Shown: piece by piece, positions 15,801 to 31,300 of the stretch | Layout: every line of letters starts with the position of its first letter | Numbering within the stretch: position 1 is the stretch's first letter | Source: Hyperoodon ampullatus | Lineage: Eukaryota > Chordata > Mammalia > Artiodactyla > Ziphiidae | DNA length: 64,000 nucleotides | NCBI GenBank assembly: GCA_949752795.1 | Contig: CATKHW010000008.1 | Location: 2,480,001-2,544,000 of the forward strand | Reading direction: 5' to 3' | Notes under the pieces: generated by a model | Database searches by the model: none | What the model saw: only the letters and a program-made list of their open reading frames with translations | Told to the model about the DNA's origin: nothing | Made by a program: the position numbers and the translations under genes

Positions 15801-18800
15801 TCCATAACCACTGTCATCAAAATATTCCATGATACTTTTCATCAAATTGCTCCATGACCCTGTCATCAAAATGCTCCCTGCCCTTCTCATCACAATGCAC
15901 CACGACCTTGTCATCAAAATGCTCCATGAACTTTGTCATCACAAAGCTCCATGACCCTTGGCATCACAATGCTCCATGCCATTTTCATCACAATGCTTCC
16001 TGACCCCTGTAATCACAATGCTCCATGCACCTTTTCATCAGAATGCTCCATGAGATTTGTCATCACAAGGCTCCATGGTTTTCTCATTACAATGACCCAG
16101 GACCTTGTCATCACAATGCTCCTTTCCCTTGTGATCACAATGCCCCATTACACCTGTCATCACAATACTCCATGAACATTTTCAGCCCAGTGCTCCATGA
16201 TCTTCTTATCACAAAGCTCCATGACCCTGTCATCACAATGCTTCATGACCACTGTCATCACAGAGCTCCATGACCCCTGACAACACGATGATATGGGAAT
16301 CTTGTCATCAAAATGCTCCATGACCCTTGTCATCACAAAGCTCCATGCCCTTGTCATCACAATGCTCCATGAAGCCTCTCATCACATTGCTCCACGCCAT
16401 TGTCATTACAGTTCTCCATGATCCATGTATCACAGTGTCCCGTGCCCTTGTCATCTCAATGCTCTATGCCCACTCTCATCACAATAATCCATGAAACTTT
16501 TCAGACCAATGCTCGATGCCCTTGTCATCACAATGCTCCATTGCCCATGTCATAACCATTTTCCATGAACCCTGCCATCACAATATTCTACGGCCTTGTC
16601 ATCAAAAGGATCCAATACACCTGTAATCACAATGCTCCATGCCACTTTTCATCAGAATGCTCCATGAGAATTGTCACCACAAGGCTCCATGGTCCTCTCA
16701 TCACAATGCTCCAGTACCTTGTTATCACACTGGGCCATGCCCACTTCATCAAAAGGCTCTGTGAAATTTGTCACCACAATTCCCCATGAAATTTTCATCA
16801 CAATGCTCTTTTACCCATGTATTCACCATGCTCCATGCCTTTGTCAGCACAGTGCTCCATGACGCTTGTCAACAAAATGCTCGATACACTTTTCATCACA
16901 ATGCTCCATGCCCTTGTCATTACAATCCTCCATGACACATGTATCAAGAGTTCCGTGCCCTAGTCATCACAATGCTCTATGCCGAATCTCATCACAATAA
17001 TCCATGAAATTTTCAGACCAATGTTCCATGCACTTGTCATCACAATGCTCCATTAACCCTGTCATAACAATGCTCCAAGACCCCTGCCATCAGAATGTTC
17101 CACGGCCTTGTCATCCAAAGCTCCATGACCCTTGTCATCACAGTGCTCCAAGACCTCTGTAATCACAATGCTCCATGCCCTTGTCATCACAATGATTCAT
17201 GACACATGTCATCAGAATGCTCCATGGCCTTCTCATGAAAATGCTCCATTCCCTTGTCATCACAATGCTCCAGGAACCCTGTAATCACAATGCTCCATGC
17301 CCCTTGTCATTACAGAGCTCCATGACGCTCATCATCACAATTATCCGTGATCTTCTCATCACAATGCTCCACGGTCTTGCCATCACAATGCTCCATGCCG
17401 TGGTCATCACAATGCTCCATGTCCCATGTCATCACAATTCTCCACGTCCTTGTCATCACAATGCTCCATGACACTTTTTATCACAATGTTACATTTTCTT
17501 GTCATCACAATTCTCCATGCACTTGTCATCGCAATGCTCTAAGACCCCTGTCATAGCAAGTTCCATGCGCTTGTCATCACAATGCTTCACGACGTTGTCA
17601 TCAAAATTCGCAATGGCCCTTGTCATCACAATGCTCCATGCCCTTGTCATCGCAATGCTCCATGTCCTTGTCATCACATTACTTCAAAATCCCTGTAATC
17701 TCAATGCTCCATGCACCTTTTCATCAGAATGCTCCATGCCCTTGTCATCACAATGCTCCATGACCCTTGACATCGCAATGTTCCAAGCCCTTGTCATCAA
17801 AATGCTCCATTACCTTTGTCATCACAATCCTCCATGACACTTGGTATCACAATGCTCCATGCCATTGTCATCACAATGGACAATGACATATGTCATCACA
17901 ATGCTCCCTGAAACCTGTCTTCACAATACTCCATGACCTTGTCATCACAATGTTCCATGCCCTTGTCATCACAATGTGCCATGCCCACTGTCATCACAAT
18001 AATCCATGAAATATGTCAGACCAATGTTCCATTGCCCTGTCATCACAGTGCTCCATGCCCTTGTCATCACAATGCTCCATGACCCCTGTCATCACAATGC
18101 TCCGTGACTCCAGTCATCACAATGCTTCATTACCTTTGTCCTCACAATGGTCCATGCCCTCGTCACACAAGGTTCTGTGACCTTTGTCACCACAATGCTC
18201 CATGCCCTTGTAACCTCAATGCTCCATGCCCACTGTCATCACAATAATCCATGAAATTTGTCAGACCTATGTTCCATGCCCCTCTCATCACATTGCTCCA
18301 TGCCCTTGTCATCACAATGCTCCATGACCCCTTTCATCAAAATGCTCCGTGACTCCAGTCATCACAATGATTCATGACCTTTCTCATCACAATGGTCCAT
18401 GACCTCGTCACACAAGGCTCTCTGATCATTGTCAACACAATGCTCCATGAAATTTTCATCACAATCCTCTGTGTCCCTTGTCATCACAATGCTCCATGCC
18501 TTTGTCAGCACAATGTGCCATGCTCTTTTTATCACAATGCTCCACATCCGTTTCATCGCTATGCTCCATAAAACTTGTCATCACATTGCTCCATGCACTT
18601 CTCACCAAAATGCTCTCTCACCACATATATCAAAATGTTCCATCACTAGTCATCACAATACTCGCTCACCCATGTCATCACAATTTTCGATGACCACTGC
18701 CATCACAATGCTACATGCCCTTGTCATCACAATGCTCCATGACCCCTGTCATCACAATGCTCCGTGACTCCAGTCTTCACAATGCTTCATTACATTTATC

Positions 18801-21800
18801 ATTACAATGGTACATGCCCTCGTCACACAAGTCTCTGTGACCTTTGTCACCACAATGCTCCATGTCCTGGTCACCACAGAGCTCCATGACCCAATGCATC
18901 AGAATGCTCCATTGCCTTCTCATCAAAATGCTCCTTGCCCTTGTCATCACAATGCTTTAAAACCCCTGTAATCACAATGCTCCATGCACCTTTTCATCAG
19001 AATACTCAATGACCCTTTTCATCAAAATGCTCCATGACCCCTGACATCACAATGTTCCATAACTCCTGTAATCAAAATATTCCACGACACTTTTCATCAA
19101 TTTGCTACATGACCCTGTCATCAAAATGCTCCCTGTTCTTCTCATCAAAATGCACCACGAAATTGTCATCAAAATGCCCCATGACATTTGTCATCACAAA
19201 GCTCCATGACCCTTGGCATCACAATGCTCCATTCCATTGTCATCACAGTGCTCAATGATATCTCTCATCACATTGCTCCATGCCCTTGTCATCACAATGC
19301 TCCATTACACCTGTCATAACAATGCTCCATGACCCCTGCCATCACAATGTTACACGGCCTTGTCATCACAAGACTCCATGACCCTTGTCATCACAATGCT
19401 CCAAGACCTCTGTAATCACAATTCTCCATGCCCCTTTTCATCTCAATGCTCCATGAACCCTGTTATCACAATGCACCATGCCCATCATCATAATGATTCA
19501 TGCTATTGTCATCACAATGAAATCAAAATGCTCCATGTCCTCTGTCATCACAAAGCTCCAAATCCTTCTGATCACAATGTCCAATAACACTTGTCATCAC
19601 AATACCCCATGACGCTCGTCATCACAGTTATGCAAGGTCTTCTCATCACAATGCTCCATGACCTTTGTCACCACAATGCTCAATACACTTGTCATCACAA
19701 TGCTCCGTGACACTTGTCGTCAGTATGCTCCTTGAACACTGTCATGACAAGGATCCATGACTATTTCATCACAATGATCCATTTCCTTTTCATGACAATG
19801 CTCCAAGACCACCGTTATCACAGTGCTCTATGACTTCAGTCATCACAATCCTTCATGACATTTGTCATCACAATGGTCCATGACCTCGTCACACAAAGCT
19901 CTGTGACCTTTGTCACCACATGGCTCCATGAACTTTTAATCACAATGCTCTGTGATACTTTTCATCACAAATCTCCATGCCTATGTCAGCACAATCCTCC
20001 CTGACCCTTGTCATCACAATGCTCGATGCGTGTGTCAGCACAATGCTCCATAACCCATGTCATCACAATGCGCCATGCACTTGTCATCACATTGCTACAC
20101 ATCCTTGTCATCAAAATGCTCCATAGACCTTGTCATCACAATGCTCCATGCACTTCTCCTCAAAATGTACTCTCACCACTGATATCACAATGTTCCATCA
20201 CTAGTCATCACTATACTCCCTCACCCCTGTCATCACAATGTTCCATTACCCTGTCATCACAATGCTGCATGCCCTTATCATTACAATGCTCCATGACACC
20301 TGACATCACAATGTTCCATAACCCCTGTAATCAAAATGCTCCATGACCCTTTTCATCACAAAGCTCCATGACCACTGATATCACAGTGTTCTATAACCTT
20401 TGTCATCAAAATATTCCATGACCCTTTTCATCAGATTGTTCCATGATCCTGTCATCACAATGCTCCCTGCCCTTCTCATCACAATGCACCACGCACTTGT
20501 CATCAAAATGCTCCATGACCGTTGTCATCACAAAGTACCATGACCCTTGGCATCACAATGCTCCATTCCATTGTCATCACAATGCTCCATGAACCCTCTC
20601 ATCACATTGCTCCATGCACTTGTCATCCAAATCTCCATGACGCTTGTAATCACAATGTTCGATGCCCATCTCATCACAATGCTCCATGCCCTTGTCATTA
20701 CAATCCTGCATGATCGATGTATCACAGTGTTCCGTGCCCTTGTCATCACAATGCTCCATGCCCACACTCATCACAAAAATCCATGAAAATTTTCAGACAA
20801 ATGCCCCATTCCCTTGTCATCACAAAGCTCCATTACCCCTGTCATAACAATGCTCCATGACCCCTGCCATCAAAAGGTTCCACGGCCTTGTCATCACAAG
20901 CCTCGATGACCCTTGGTATCAAAATGCTCCAAGACCCCTGTAATCACAATGCTCCATGCCCTTGTCATCACAAAGCTCCATGACGCATGTCATCAGAATG
21001 TTCCATGGCCTTCTCATCACAATGGTCCATGCCGTTGTAATCACAATGTTCCAACACCACTGTAATTACAATGCTCCATGCTCCTTTTCATCTCAATGCT
21101 CCATGAACCCTGTCATCACAATGAACCGTGCCCATCACCATAATATTTCATGCTATTGTCATCACAATGAAATCAAAATGCTCGATGACCACTGTCATCA
21201 CAATGCAACAAACCCTTCTGATCAAAATATTCCATAACACTTCTCATCACAATGCCCCATGATGCTGGTCATCACAATGATCCATGCCCTTTTCATCACA
21301 ATGCTCCAAGACCCCTGTTATCACAATGCTCCATGTGCTTGTCATCACAAAGCTCCATGACTCATGTCATCAGAATGCTCCATTGCCCTCTCATCACAAT
21401 GCCCCTTGCCCTTGTAATCACATTGCTTCAAAATCCCTGTAATCTCAATGCTCCATGCACCTTTTCATCAGAATGCTCCATGCCCTTGTCATCACAATGC
21501 TCCTTGAGCACTGTCATCACAATGCTCCATGCCCCTTGTCATTACAGTGATCCATGACTCTCTTCATCATAATTATCCATAGTATTTTCATCACAATGCT
21601 CCACGGTCTTGCTATCACAATTCTTCATGCCCTGTTCATCACAAAGCTCCATGTCCCATGTCATTACAATTCTCCATGTCCTTGTCATCACAATGCTTCG
21701 TGACACTTCTCATCACAATGTTACATGATCTTGTCATCACAATCCTCCATGCACTTGTCATCACAATGCTCTATGACCACTGTCATAGCAAGCTCCATGC

Positions 21801-24800
21801 GCTTGTCATCACAATGCTTCACGACGTTGTCATCACAATTCTCAATGGCACTTGTCATCACAATGCTCCATGCCCTTGTCATCACAATGATCCATGACAC
21901 ATGTCATCACAATGATCTAAGCCCTTGTCATCAAAATGCTCCATTACCTTTGTCATCACAATCCTCCATGACACTTGATATCACAATGCTCCATGTCATT
22001 GCCATCACAATGGACAATGACATATGTCATCACAATGCTCCCTGACACCTGTCTTCATAATAATCCATGACCTTTCAATCACAATGTTCCATGCCCTTGT
22101 CATCACAGTGCGCCATGCCCACTCTCATCACAGTATTCCATAAATCTTGTCATCACAATGCTCCATGACCCCTGTCATCACAATGCTCTGTGACTCCAGT
22201 CATCACAATGCTTCATGAATTTTGTCATCACAGGGGTCCATGCCCTCTTCAAACAAGGCTCTGTGATCTTTTTCACCACAATGCTCCATGAATATTTCAT
22301 CACAATGCTCTGTGTCCCTTGTCATTAAAATCCTCCATGCCTTTGTCACCACAATGCTCCATGCCCTAGTCATCACAATGCTCCATGCCCACTGTCATCA
22401 CAATAATCCAAGAAACTTGTCAGACCAATGTTCCATTCCCCTGTCTTCACATTGCTCCATGCCCTTGTCATCACAATGCTCCATGACCCCTTTCATCACA
22501 ATGCTCCGTGACTCCAGTCATCGCAATTCTTCATGAACTTTGTCCTCACAATGGTACATGCCCTCGTCACACAAGGCTCTGTGACCTTTGTCACCACAAT
22601 GCTCTATGCCCTTGTCATCTCAATGCTCCATGCCCACTGTCATCACAATAATCCATGAAACTTGTCAGACCAATGTTCCATGCCCATGTAATCACAATGC
22701 TCCATGTCCTTGTCATCACAAAGCTCCATGACGCATGTCATAAGAATGCTCCATTGCCTTCTCATCACAATGCTCCATGCCCTTGTAATCACATTGCTTC
22801 AAAACCCCTGTAATATCAATGCTCCATGCACCTTTTCATAAGAATGCTCCATGCCCTTGTCATCAAAATGCTCCATGACCGTTGTCATCACAATCCTCCA
22901 TGACACTTGGTATCACAATGCTCCATGTCATTGTCATCACAATGGACAATGACATATGTCATCACAATGCTCCCTGACACCTGTCTTCACAATATTCCAT
23001 GACCTTGTCATCACAATGTTCCATGCCCTTGTCATCACAATGCACCATGCCCACTGTCATCACAATAATTCATGAAACATGTCAGACCAATGTTCCATGC
23101 CCCTGTCATCAAAATGCTCCATGCCCTTGTCATCACAATGCTCCATGACCCCTGTCATCACAGTGCTCCGTGACTCCAGTCATCACAATGCTTCATGACA
23201 TTTGTCATCACAATGGTCCATGCCCTCGTCACACAAGGCTCTGTGACCTTTGTCACCACAATGCTCATTCCCTTGTCATCTCAATGCTCCAGGCCCACTG
23301 TCATCACAATAATCCATGAAACTTGTCAGACCAATGTTCCATGCCACAGTCATTATATTGCTCCATGCCCTTGTCATCACAATGCTCCATGACCCCTGTC
23401 ATCACAGTGCTCCGTGACTCCAGTCATCACAATGATTCATGACCTTTCTCTTCACAATGGTCCATGCCCTCGTCCCACAAGGCTCTGTGATATTTGTCAC
23501 CACAATGCTCCATGAAATTTTCATCACAATGCTCTGTGTCCCTTGTCATCACAATGTTCCATGCCTTTGTCAGCACAATGCTCCATGACACTTGTCATCA
23601 AAATGCTCCATGCGCTTGTCATCACAATGCTCCATGACCCATGTCAACACAATGTGCCATGCTCTTTTCATCACAATGCTCCACATCCTTTTCATCGCTA
23701 TGCTCTATAAAACTTGTCATCACAATGCTCCATGCACTTCTCATCAAAATGCTCTCTCACCACATATATCACAATGTTCCAACACTAGTCATCACAATAC
23801 TCGCTCACCCCTGTCATCACAATGTTCCATGACCACTGTCATCACAGTGCTACATGCCCTTATCATCACAATGCTCCATGACCCCTGACATCACAATGTT
23901 CCATAACCCCTGTCACAAAATGCTCCATGACCCATTTCATCACAATGCTTCATGACCCCTCACATCACAATGTTCCATAACCCCTGTCATCAAAATATTC
24001 CATGACCCTTTTATTCAAATTGCTCCATGACCCTGTCATCACAATGATCCCTGCACTTCTCATCACAATGCACCATGCCCTTGTCATCAAAATGCCCCAT
24101 GGCATTTGTCATCACAAAGCTCCATTACCTTTGGCATCACAATGCTCCATGCCATTGTCATCACAATGCTCAATGAAATCTCTCATCACATTGTTCATGC
24201 CCATGTCATAAAAATGCTCCATTTCACCTGTCATAACAATGCTCCATGACCCCTGCCATCACAATGTTCCACGGCCTTGTCATCACAAGGCTCCATGACC
24301 CTTGTCATCACAGTGCTACAAGACCTCTGTAATCACAATTCTCCATGCCACTTTTCATCTCAATGCTCCATGAACACTGTCATCACGATGCACCATGCCC
24401 ATCATCATAATGATTTATACTATTGTCATCACAATGAAATCAAAATGCTCCATGTCCTCTGTCATCACAGTGCTCCAAACCCTTCTGATCACAATATTCC
24501 ATAACACTTGTCATCACATGCTCCATGACGCTCGTCATCACAATTATGCAAGGTCTTCTCATCACAATGCTCCATGACCTTTGTCACCACAATGCTCAAT
24601 ACACTTGGCATCACAATGCTCGCTGACACTTGTCATCAGTATGCTCCTTGAACACTGTCATTACAAGGCTCCATGACTTTTTCATCACAATGATCCATTC
24701 CCTTTTCATCACAATGCTCCAAGACCCCTGTTATCACAATGCTCCGTGACTCCAGTCATCACAATGCTTCATGACATTTGTCATCACAATGGTCCATGAC

Positions 24801-25206
24801 CTGGTCACACAAAGCTCTGTGACCTTTGTCACCACAATGCTCCATGAAATTTTTATCACAATGCTCTGTGACCCTTGTCATCACAAAGCTCCATGTCTTT
24901 GTCAGCACAATGCTCCATGACCCTTGTCATCATTATGCTCCATGGCCCCTGTCATCACATTGCTCCATGCCCTTGTCATCACAATGCTCCATGACCCCTG
25001 TCATCATAATGCTCCGTGACTCCAGTCATCACAATGATTCATGACCTTTCTCATCACAGTGGTCCATGCCTTCGTCACTCAAGGCTCTGTGATAATTTTC
25101 ACCACAATGCTCCATAAAATTTTCATCACAATGCTCTGTGTCCCTTGTCATCACAATGCTCCATGCCTTTGTCAGCACAATGCTCCATGACCCTTGTCAT
25201 CACAAT

Positions 25207-25304
25207 GCTCGATGCGCGTGTCAGCACAATGTTCCATAACCCATGTCATCACAATGCTCGATGCGCGTGTCAGCACAATGTTCCATAACCCATGTCATCA
25301 CAAT
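25207..25304. repeat. Exact two-unit (49-bp) tandem duplication
   Basis: The 49-bp block beginning GCTCGATGCGCGTGTCAGCA at 25,207-25,255 is repeated without a mismatch at 25,256-25,304. Each copy is one 24-bp plus one 25-bp unit. Identity this high in an otherwise divergent array marks a very recent event. Confidence 0.9.
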
Positions 25305-28300
25305 GCACCATGCACTTGTCATCACAATGCTCCACATCCTTGTCATCAAAATGCTCCATAAACCTTGTCATCACAATGCTCCATGCACTTCTCCTCAAAA
25401 TGCCTTCTCACCACTGATATCACAATGTTCCATCACTAGTCATCACAATACCCCCTCTCCCCTGTCATCACAATATTCCATGACCCCTGTAAACACAATT
25501 CTCCAAGCCCTTGTCATCACAAAGCTCCATGACGCATGCCATCAGAATGCTCCATGGCCTTCTCATCACAATGCTCCATGCCCTTGTCATCACAATGCTC
25601 CATCACCCCTGTAATCACAATGCTCCATGCCCCTTTTCATCTCAATGTTCTATGCACCCTGTCATCACAATGCACCGTGCCCATCAGCATAGTATTTCAT
25701 GCTATTGTCATCACAATGAAATCAAAATGCTCAATGACCTCTGTCATCACAATGCACCAAAACCTTCTGATCACAATGTTGCATAAAACTTGTCATCACA
25801 ATGCCCCATGACGCTGGTCATCACAATTATCCATGGTCATCTCATCACAATGATCCATGATCTTTGTCATCACAATGCTCAATACATTTATCAGCACAAT
25901 GCTCCCTGACAGTTGTCATCAGTATGCTTCTTGAAACCTGTCCTGACAAGGCTCCATGCATTTTTCATCAAAATGATCCATTCCCTTTTCATCACAATGC
26001 TCCAAGACCCATGTAATCACAATGCTCCATGTCCTTGTCATCACAAAGCTCCATGACGCATGTCATCAGAATGCTCCATTGCCTTCTCATCACAATGCTC
26101 CATGCCCTTGTAATCACATTGCTTCAAAACCCCTGTAATCTCAATGCTCCATGCACCTTTTCATCAGAATGCTCCATGCCCTTGTTATCACAATGCTCCA
26201 TGACCCTTGTCATCGCAATGTTCCAAGCCCTTGTCATCAAAATGCTCCATTACCTTTGTCATCACAATCCTCCATGACACTTGGTATCACAATGCTCCAT
26301 GCCATTGTCATCACAATTGACAATGACATATGTCATCACAATGCTCCCTGACACCTGTCTTCACAATACTCCATGACCTTGTCATCACAATGTTCCATGC
26401 CCTTTTCATCAAAATCCGCCATGCCCACTGTCATCACAATAATCCATGAAACTTTTCAGACCAATGATCCATGCCTTCTTCACACAAGGCTCTGTGATCT
26501 TTGTCATCACCATGCTCCATGAACTTTTCATCACAATGCTCTGTGTCCCTTGTCATCATAATGCTCTATGCCTTTGTCAGCACAATGCTCCATGACACTT
26601 TTCATCAAAATGCTCCATGCGCTTGTCAGCACAATGCTCCATGAAAAATGTCATCACAATGCGCCATGCGCTTTTCATCCCAATGCTCCACATCCTTTTC
26701 ATCGCTATGCTCCATAACATTTGTCATCGCAATGCTCCATTTTCTTCTCATCAAAATGCTCTCTCACCACATATATCACAATGTTCCATCACTAGTCATC
26801 AGAATACTCCCTCACCCCTGTCATCACAATGTTCCATGACCACTGTCATCACAATGCTACATGCCCTTATCATCACAATGCTCCATGACTCCTGACATCA
26901 CAATGTTCCATAACCTCTGTAATCAAAATGCTCCATGACCCTTTTCATCACAATCCTCCATGACCCCTGACATCACAATGTTCTATAACACCTGTCATCA
27001 AAATATTCCATGACACTTTTCATCAAATTGCTCCATGACCCTGTCATCACAATGCTCCCTGTCCTTCTCATCACAATGCACCACGCCCTTGTCATCAAAA
27101 TGCTCCATGACCTTTGTCATAACAAAGGTCCATGACCCTTGGCATCACAATGCTCCATTCCATTGTCATCACAATGTTCCATGAACCCTCTCATCACATT
27201 GCTTCATGCACTTTTCATCCCAAATCTCCATGACGCTTGTCATCACAATGCTCGATGCCTTTCTCATCACAGTGCTCCATGCCATTGTCACTACAATCCT
27301 TCATCATCTATGTATCACAGTGTTCCGTGCCCTTTTCATCACAATGTTCCATGACCACTCTCATCACAATAATCCATGAAAATTTTCACACCAATGCCCC
27401 ATGCACTTGTCATCACAATGCTCCATTACACCTGTCATAACAATGCTCCATGACCAATGCCATCACAATGTTCAACGGCCTTGTCATCACAAGCCTCCAT
27501 GACCCTTGTCACCACAAGGCTCCATGGCCCTCTCATCACAATGCTCCAGTAACTTCTCATCACATTGCTCCATTCCCTTCTCATCACAATGCTCCATGAC
27601 CCCTGTTATCACAGGACTCCATGAACATTTTCAGCCTAATACCCCATGACCTTCTCATCACAAAACTCCATGACCCATGTCATCACAATGCTACATGACG
27701 ACAGTCATCAAAATGATCCATGCCACTTGACATCAGAATGTTCCATGCGCTTGACATCCCAATGCTCCATGACCCATGTAATCACAATGATCCTTGACCC
27801 TTGTCATCACAGAGCTCCTGACACTTGTCATCACAATTCTCCATGCCTTTGTCAGCAAAATGCTACATGACCTTGTCATCACAATGCTCCAAGCTCATGT
27901 CATCACAATGCTCCATGACCCCTGACATCAAAATGTTCCATATCCTCTGTCATCAGAATGCTTCATCACCCTTTTCATCACAATGCTCCAAGACCCCTGA
28001 CATCACAGTGTTCCATAACCACTGTCATCAAAATGTTCCATGACACTTTTCATTAAATTGCTCCATGACCCTGTCATCACAATGCAACATGTCCATCATC
28101 ATAATTCTTCATGCTATTCTCATCACAATGAAATCAATATGCTCCATGACCTTTGTCATCAAAATGCTCCAAAACCTTGTGATCACAATGTTCCATAACC
28201 ATTGACATCACAATGCACCATTACGCTCATCATCACAATTATCCATGATCTACTCATCACAGTGCTCAATGACCTTTGTCATCACAATGCTCAATCAACT

Positions 28301-31300
28301 TGTCATCACAATGCTCCCAGACACTTGTCATCAGTATGCTCCTTGAACCCTGTCATGAAAAGGCTCCATGCATTTTTCATCACAATGATCCATACCATTT
28401 TCATCACAATGCTCCAAGACCCCTGTAATCACAATGCTCCATTGACCTTTTCATCAGAATGCTCGATGAGACTTGTCATCACAAGTCTCCATGGTTTTCT
28501 CATCACAATGCCCGAGGACCTTGTCATCACAATACTCCATTCCCTTGTCATCACAATTCCCCGTTACCCATGTCATCACAATACTCCATGAATATTTTCA
28601 GCCCAATGCTCCATGACCTTCTTATCACAATGCTCCATGACCCTGTCATCACAATGCTCCATGACAACAGTCATCACAGCGCTCCTTGACCCCTGTCATC
28701 ACAATGGTCCATGCCCTCATCATCAAAACGCTCTGTGACATTTGTCACCACAATTCTCCATGAAATTTTCATCACAATGTTCTCTTACTCATGTCATAAC
28801 TATGATCCATGCCTTTGTCAGCACAATGCTCCATGACACTTGTCATCACAATGCTCCATGTGCTTGTCCGCAAAATGCCCCATGACCTGTGTCATCACAA
28901 TGCGACATGTGCTTGTCATCAAAATGCTCCACAACCTTGTCATCACAGTTCTCGATAAACCTTGTTGTCACAATGCTCCATGCACTTCCCATCAAAATGC
29001 TCTCCCATCACTGTTATCATAATGTTCCATCACTTTTCATCACAATACTCCCTCACCCCTGTCATCACAATGTTCCATGACCCCTGTCATCACAATGCTC
29101 CATCACCCTTTTCATCACAGTGCTCCCTGACCCCTGTCATCACAATGTTCCATAACCCCTGTCATCAAAATGTCCCATGACACTTTTCATCAAATTGCTC
29201 CATGACCCTTTCATCACAATGCTCACTGCCCTTCTCATCATAGTGCACCGTGCCCTTGTCTTCAAAACCCTCCATGACCTTTGTCATCACAAAGCTCCAT
29301 GACCCTTGGCATCACAATGCTCCATGCCATTGTCATCACAATGCTCCATGAAGCCTCTCATCATATTGCTCCATGCCCATGTCATCCCAAAGCTCCAAGG
29401 CGCTTGTCATCACAATGCTCGATGCCCTTCTCATCACAATGATCCATGCCCTTGTCATTACAATCCTCCATGACCCATGTATCAAAGTGTACCTTGCCCT
29501 TGTCATCATAATGCTCCATGCACACTCTCAACACAATAATCCATGAATCTTTTCAGACAAATGCTCCATGCCCTTGTCATCACAATGCTCCATTACACCT
29601 GTCATAACAATGCTCCATGACCCCTGCCATCACAAGGTTCCACGGCCTTGTCATCACAAGACTCCATGACACTTGTCATCACAAAGCTCCATGACGCATG
29701 TCATCAGAATGCTTCCTGGCCTTCTCATTGACAATGCACCATGCCCTTGTCATCACAATGCTCCATGACCCCTGGCATCACAATGCTTCATGACCACAGT
29801 CATCACAACGATCCATCACCCCTGACAACACAATGCTCCGGGACTCTTGTCATCAAAATGCTCCATGATCCTTGTCATCACAATGATCTATGCCCTTGTT
29901 ATCCCAATGCTCCATGAACCCTGTAATCACAATGTTCAGTGACGCTTCTCATCACAGTGCTCCATGACCCTTGTCATCAAAATGTTCCATGCATTTGTCA
30001 GCAAAATGCTTCATGAACTTGTCATCACAATGCTCCATTCCCATTGTCATCAAAATCCTCGATGAAACTTGGGTTCACATTGCTTGATGCCCTTGTCATC
30101 ACAATGCGCCATGGTCCTTGAAATGAAAATGATCCATGCCCCTGTCATCACAATGCTCCATGCCCTTGTAATCACAATGCTCCATTACCCCTCACATCAT
30201 AATGTTCCTTGACTGCAGTCAACACAATACTTTATGACCTTTGTCATCACAATGGTCCATCCCCTCGTCATCAAAATGCTCTGTAACACTTGTCATCACA
30301 ATGCTCCATGACTTTGTCAGCACAATGCTCCATGACCCTTGTCATCACAATGCTCCATGTGCTTCTCAACACAATGCTCCGAGACACATGTCATCACAAT
30401 GTGCCATGCACTTGTCATCACAATGCTCCACAACCTTGTCATCACAATGCTCCATAAACCTTTTTATCACAATGCTCCATGCACTTCTCATCTAAATGCT
30501 CTCTCACCACATATATCACAATGTTCCATCACTAGTCATCACAATACTCCCTCACCCCTGTCATCACAATGTTCCATGACTCCTGTCATCAAAATGCTAC
30601 ATGCCCTTATCATCACAATGCTCCATGACCACTGACATCACAATGTTCCATGACCCCTGTCATCAAAATGTTCCCTGACCCTTTTCATCAAATTGCTCCA
30701 TGACCCTGTCATCACAATGCTCCCTGCCCTTCTCATCAAAATGCACCACGCACTTGTCATCAAAATGCTCCATGACCTTTGTCATCACAAAGCTCCATAA
30801 CCCTTGGCATCACAATACTCCATGCCATTGTCATCACAATGCTCCATGAACACTCTCATCACATTGCTCCTTGCCCTTGTCATCACAAAGCTCAATGGCC
30901 TTTTCATCACAATGCTCCATGCAATTGTCATCATTATACTCCTCATGCTTGTCGTCCGAATGCTCCATGAACCTTGTCATCACAATGCTCCATGACACCA
31001 GTTATCACAATGCTCCATGCCCCTTGTCACTACAGTGCTCCCTGACGCACGTCATCACAATTATCCTTGGTCTACACATCACAATGCTCCCCGGTCTTGC
31101 CATCACAATGCTCCATGCCCTGGTCATCAGTATTCTCCACATCCTTGTCATCACAATGCTCTTTGACACATCTCAGCACAATTTTACATGCTCTTTTCAT
31201 CAAAATTCTCCATGCCCTTGTCATTGCAATATTCCATGACCACTGTCATAGCAAGCTTCATGCGCTTGTCATCACAATGCTTCACAAATTTGTCATCAAA

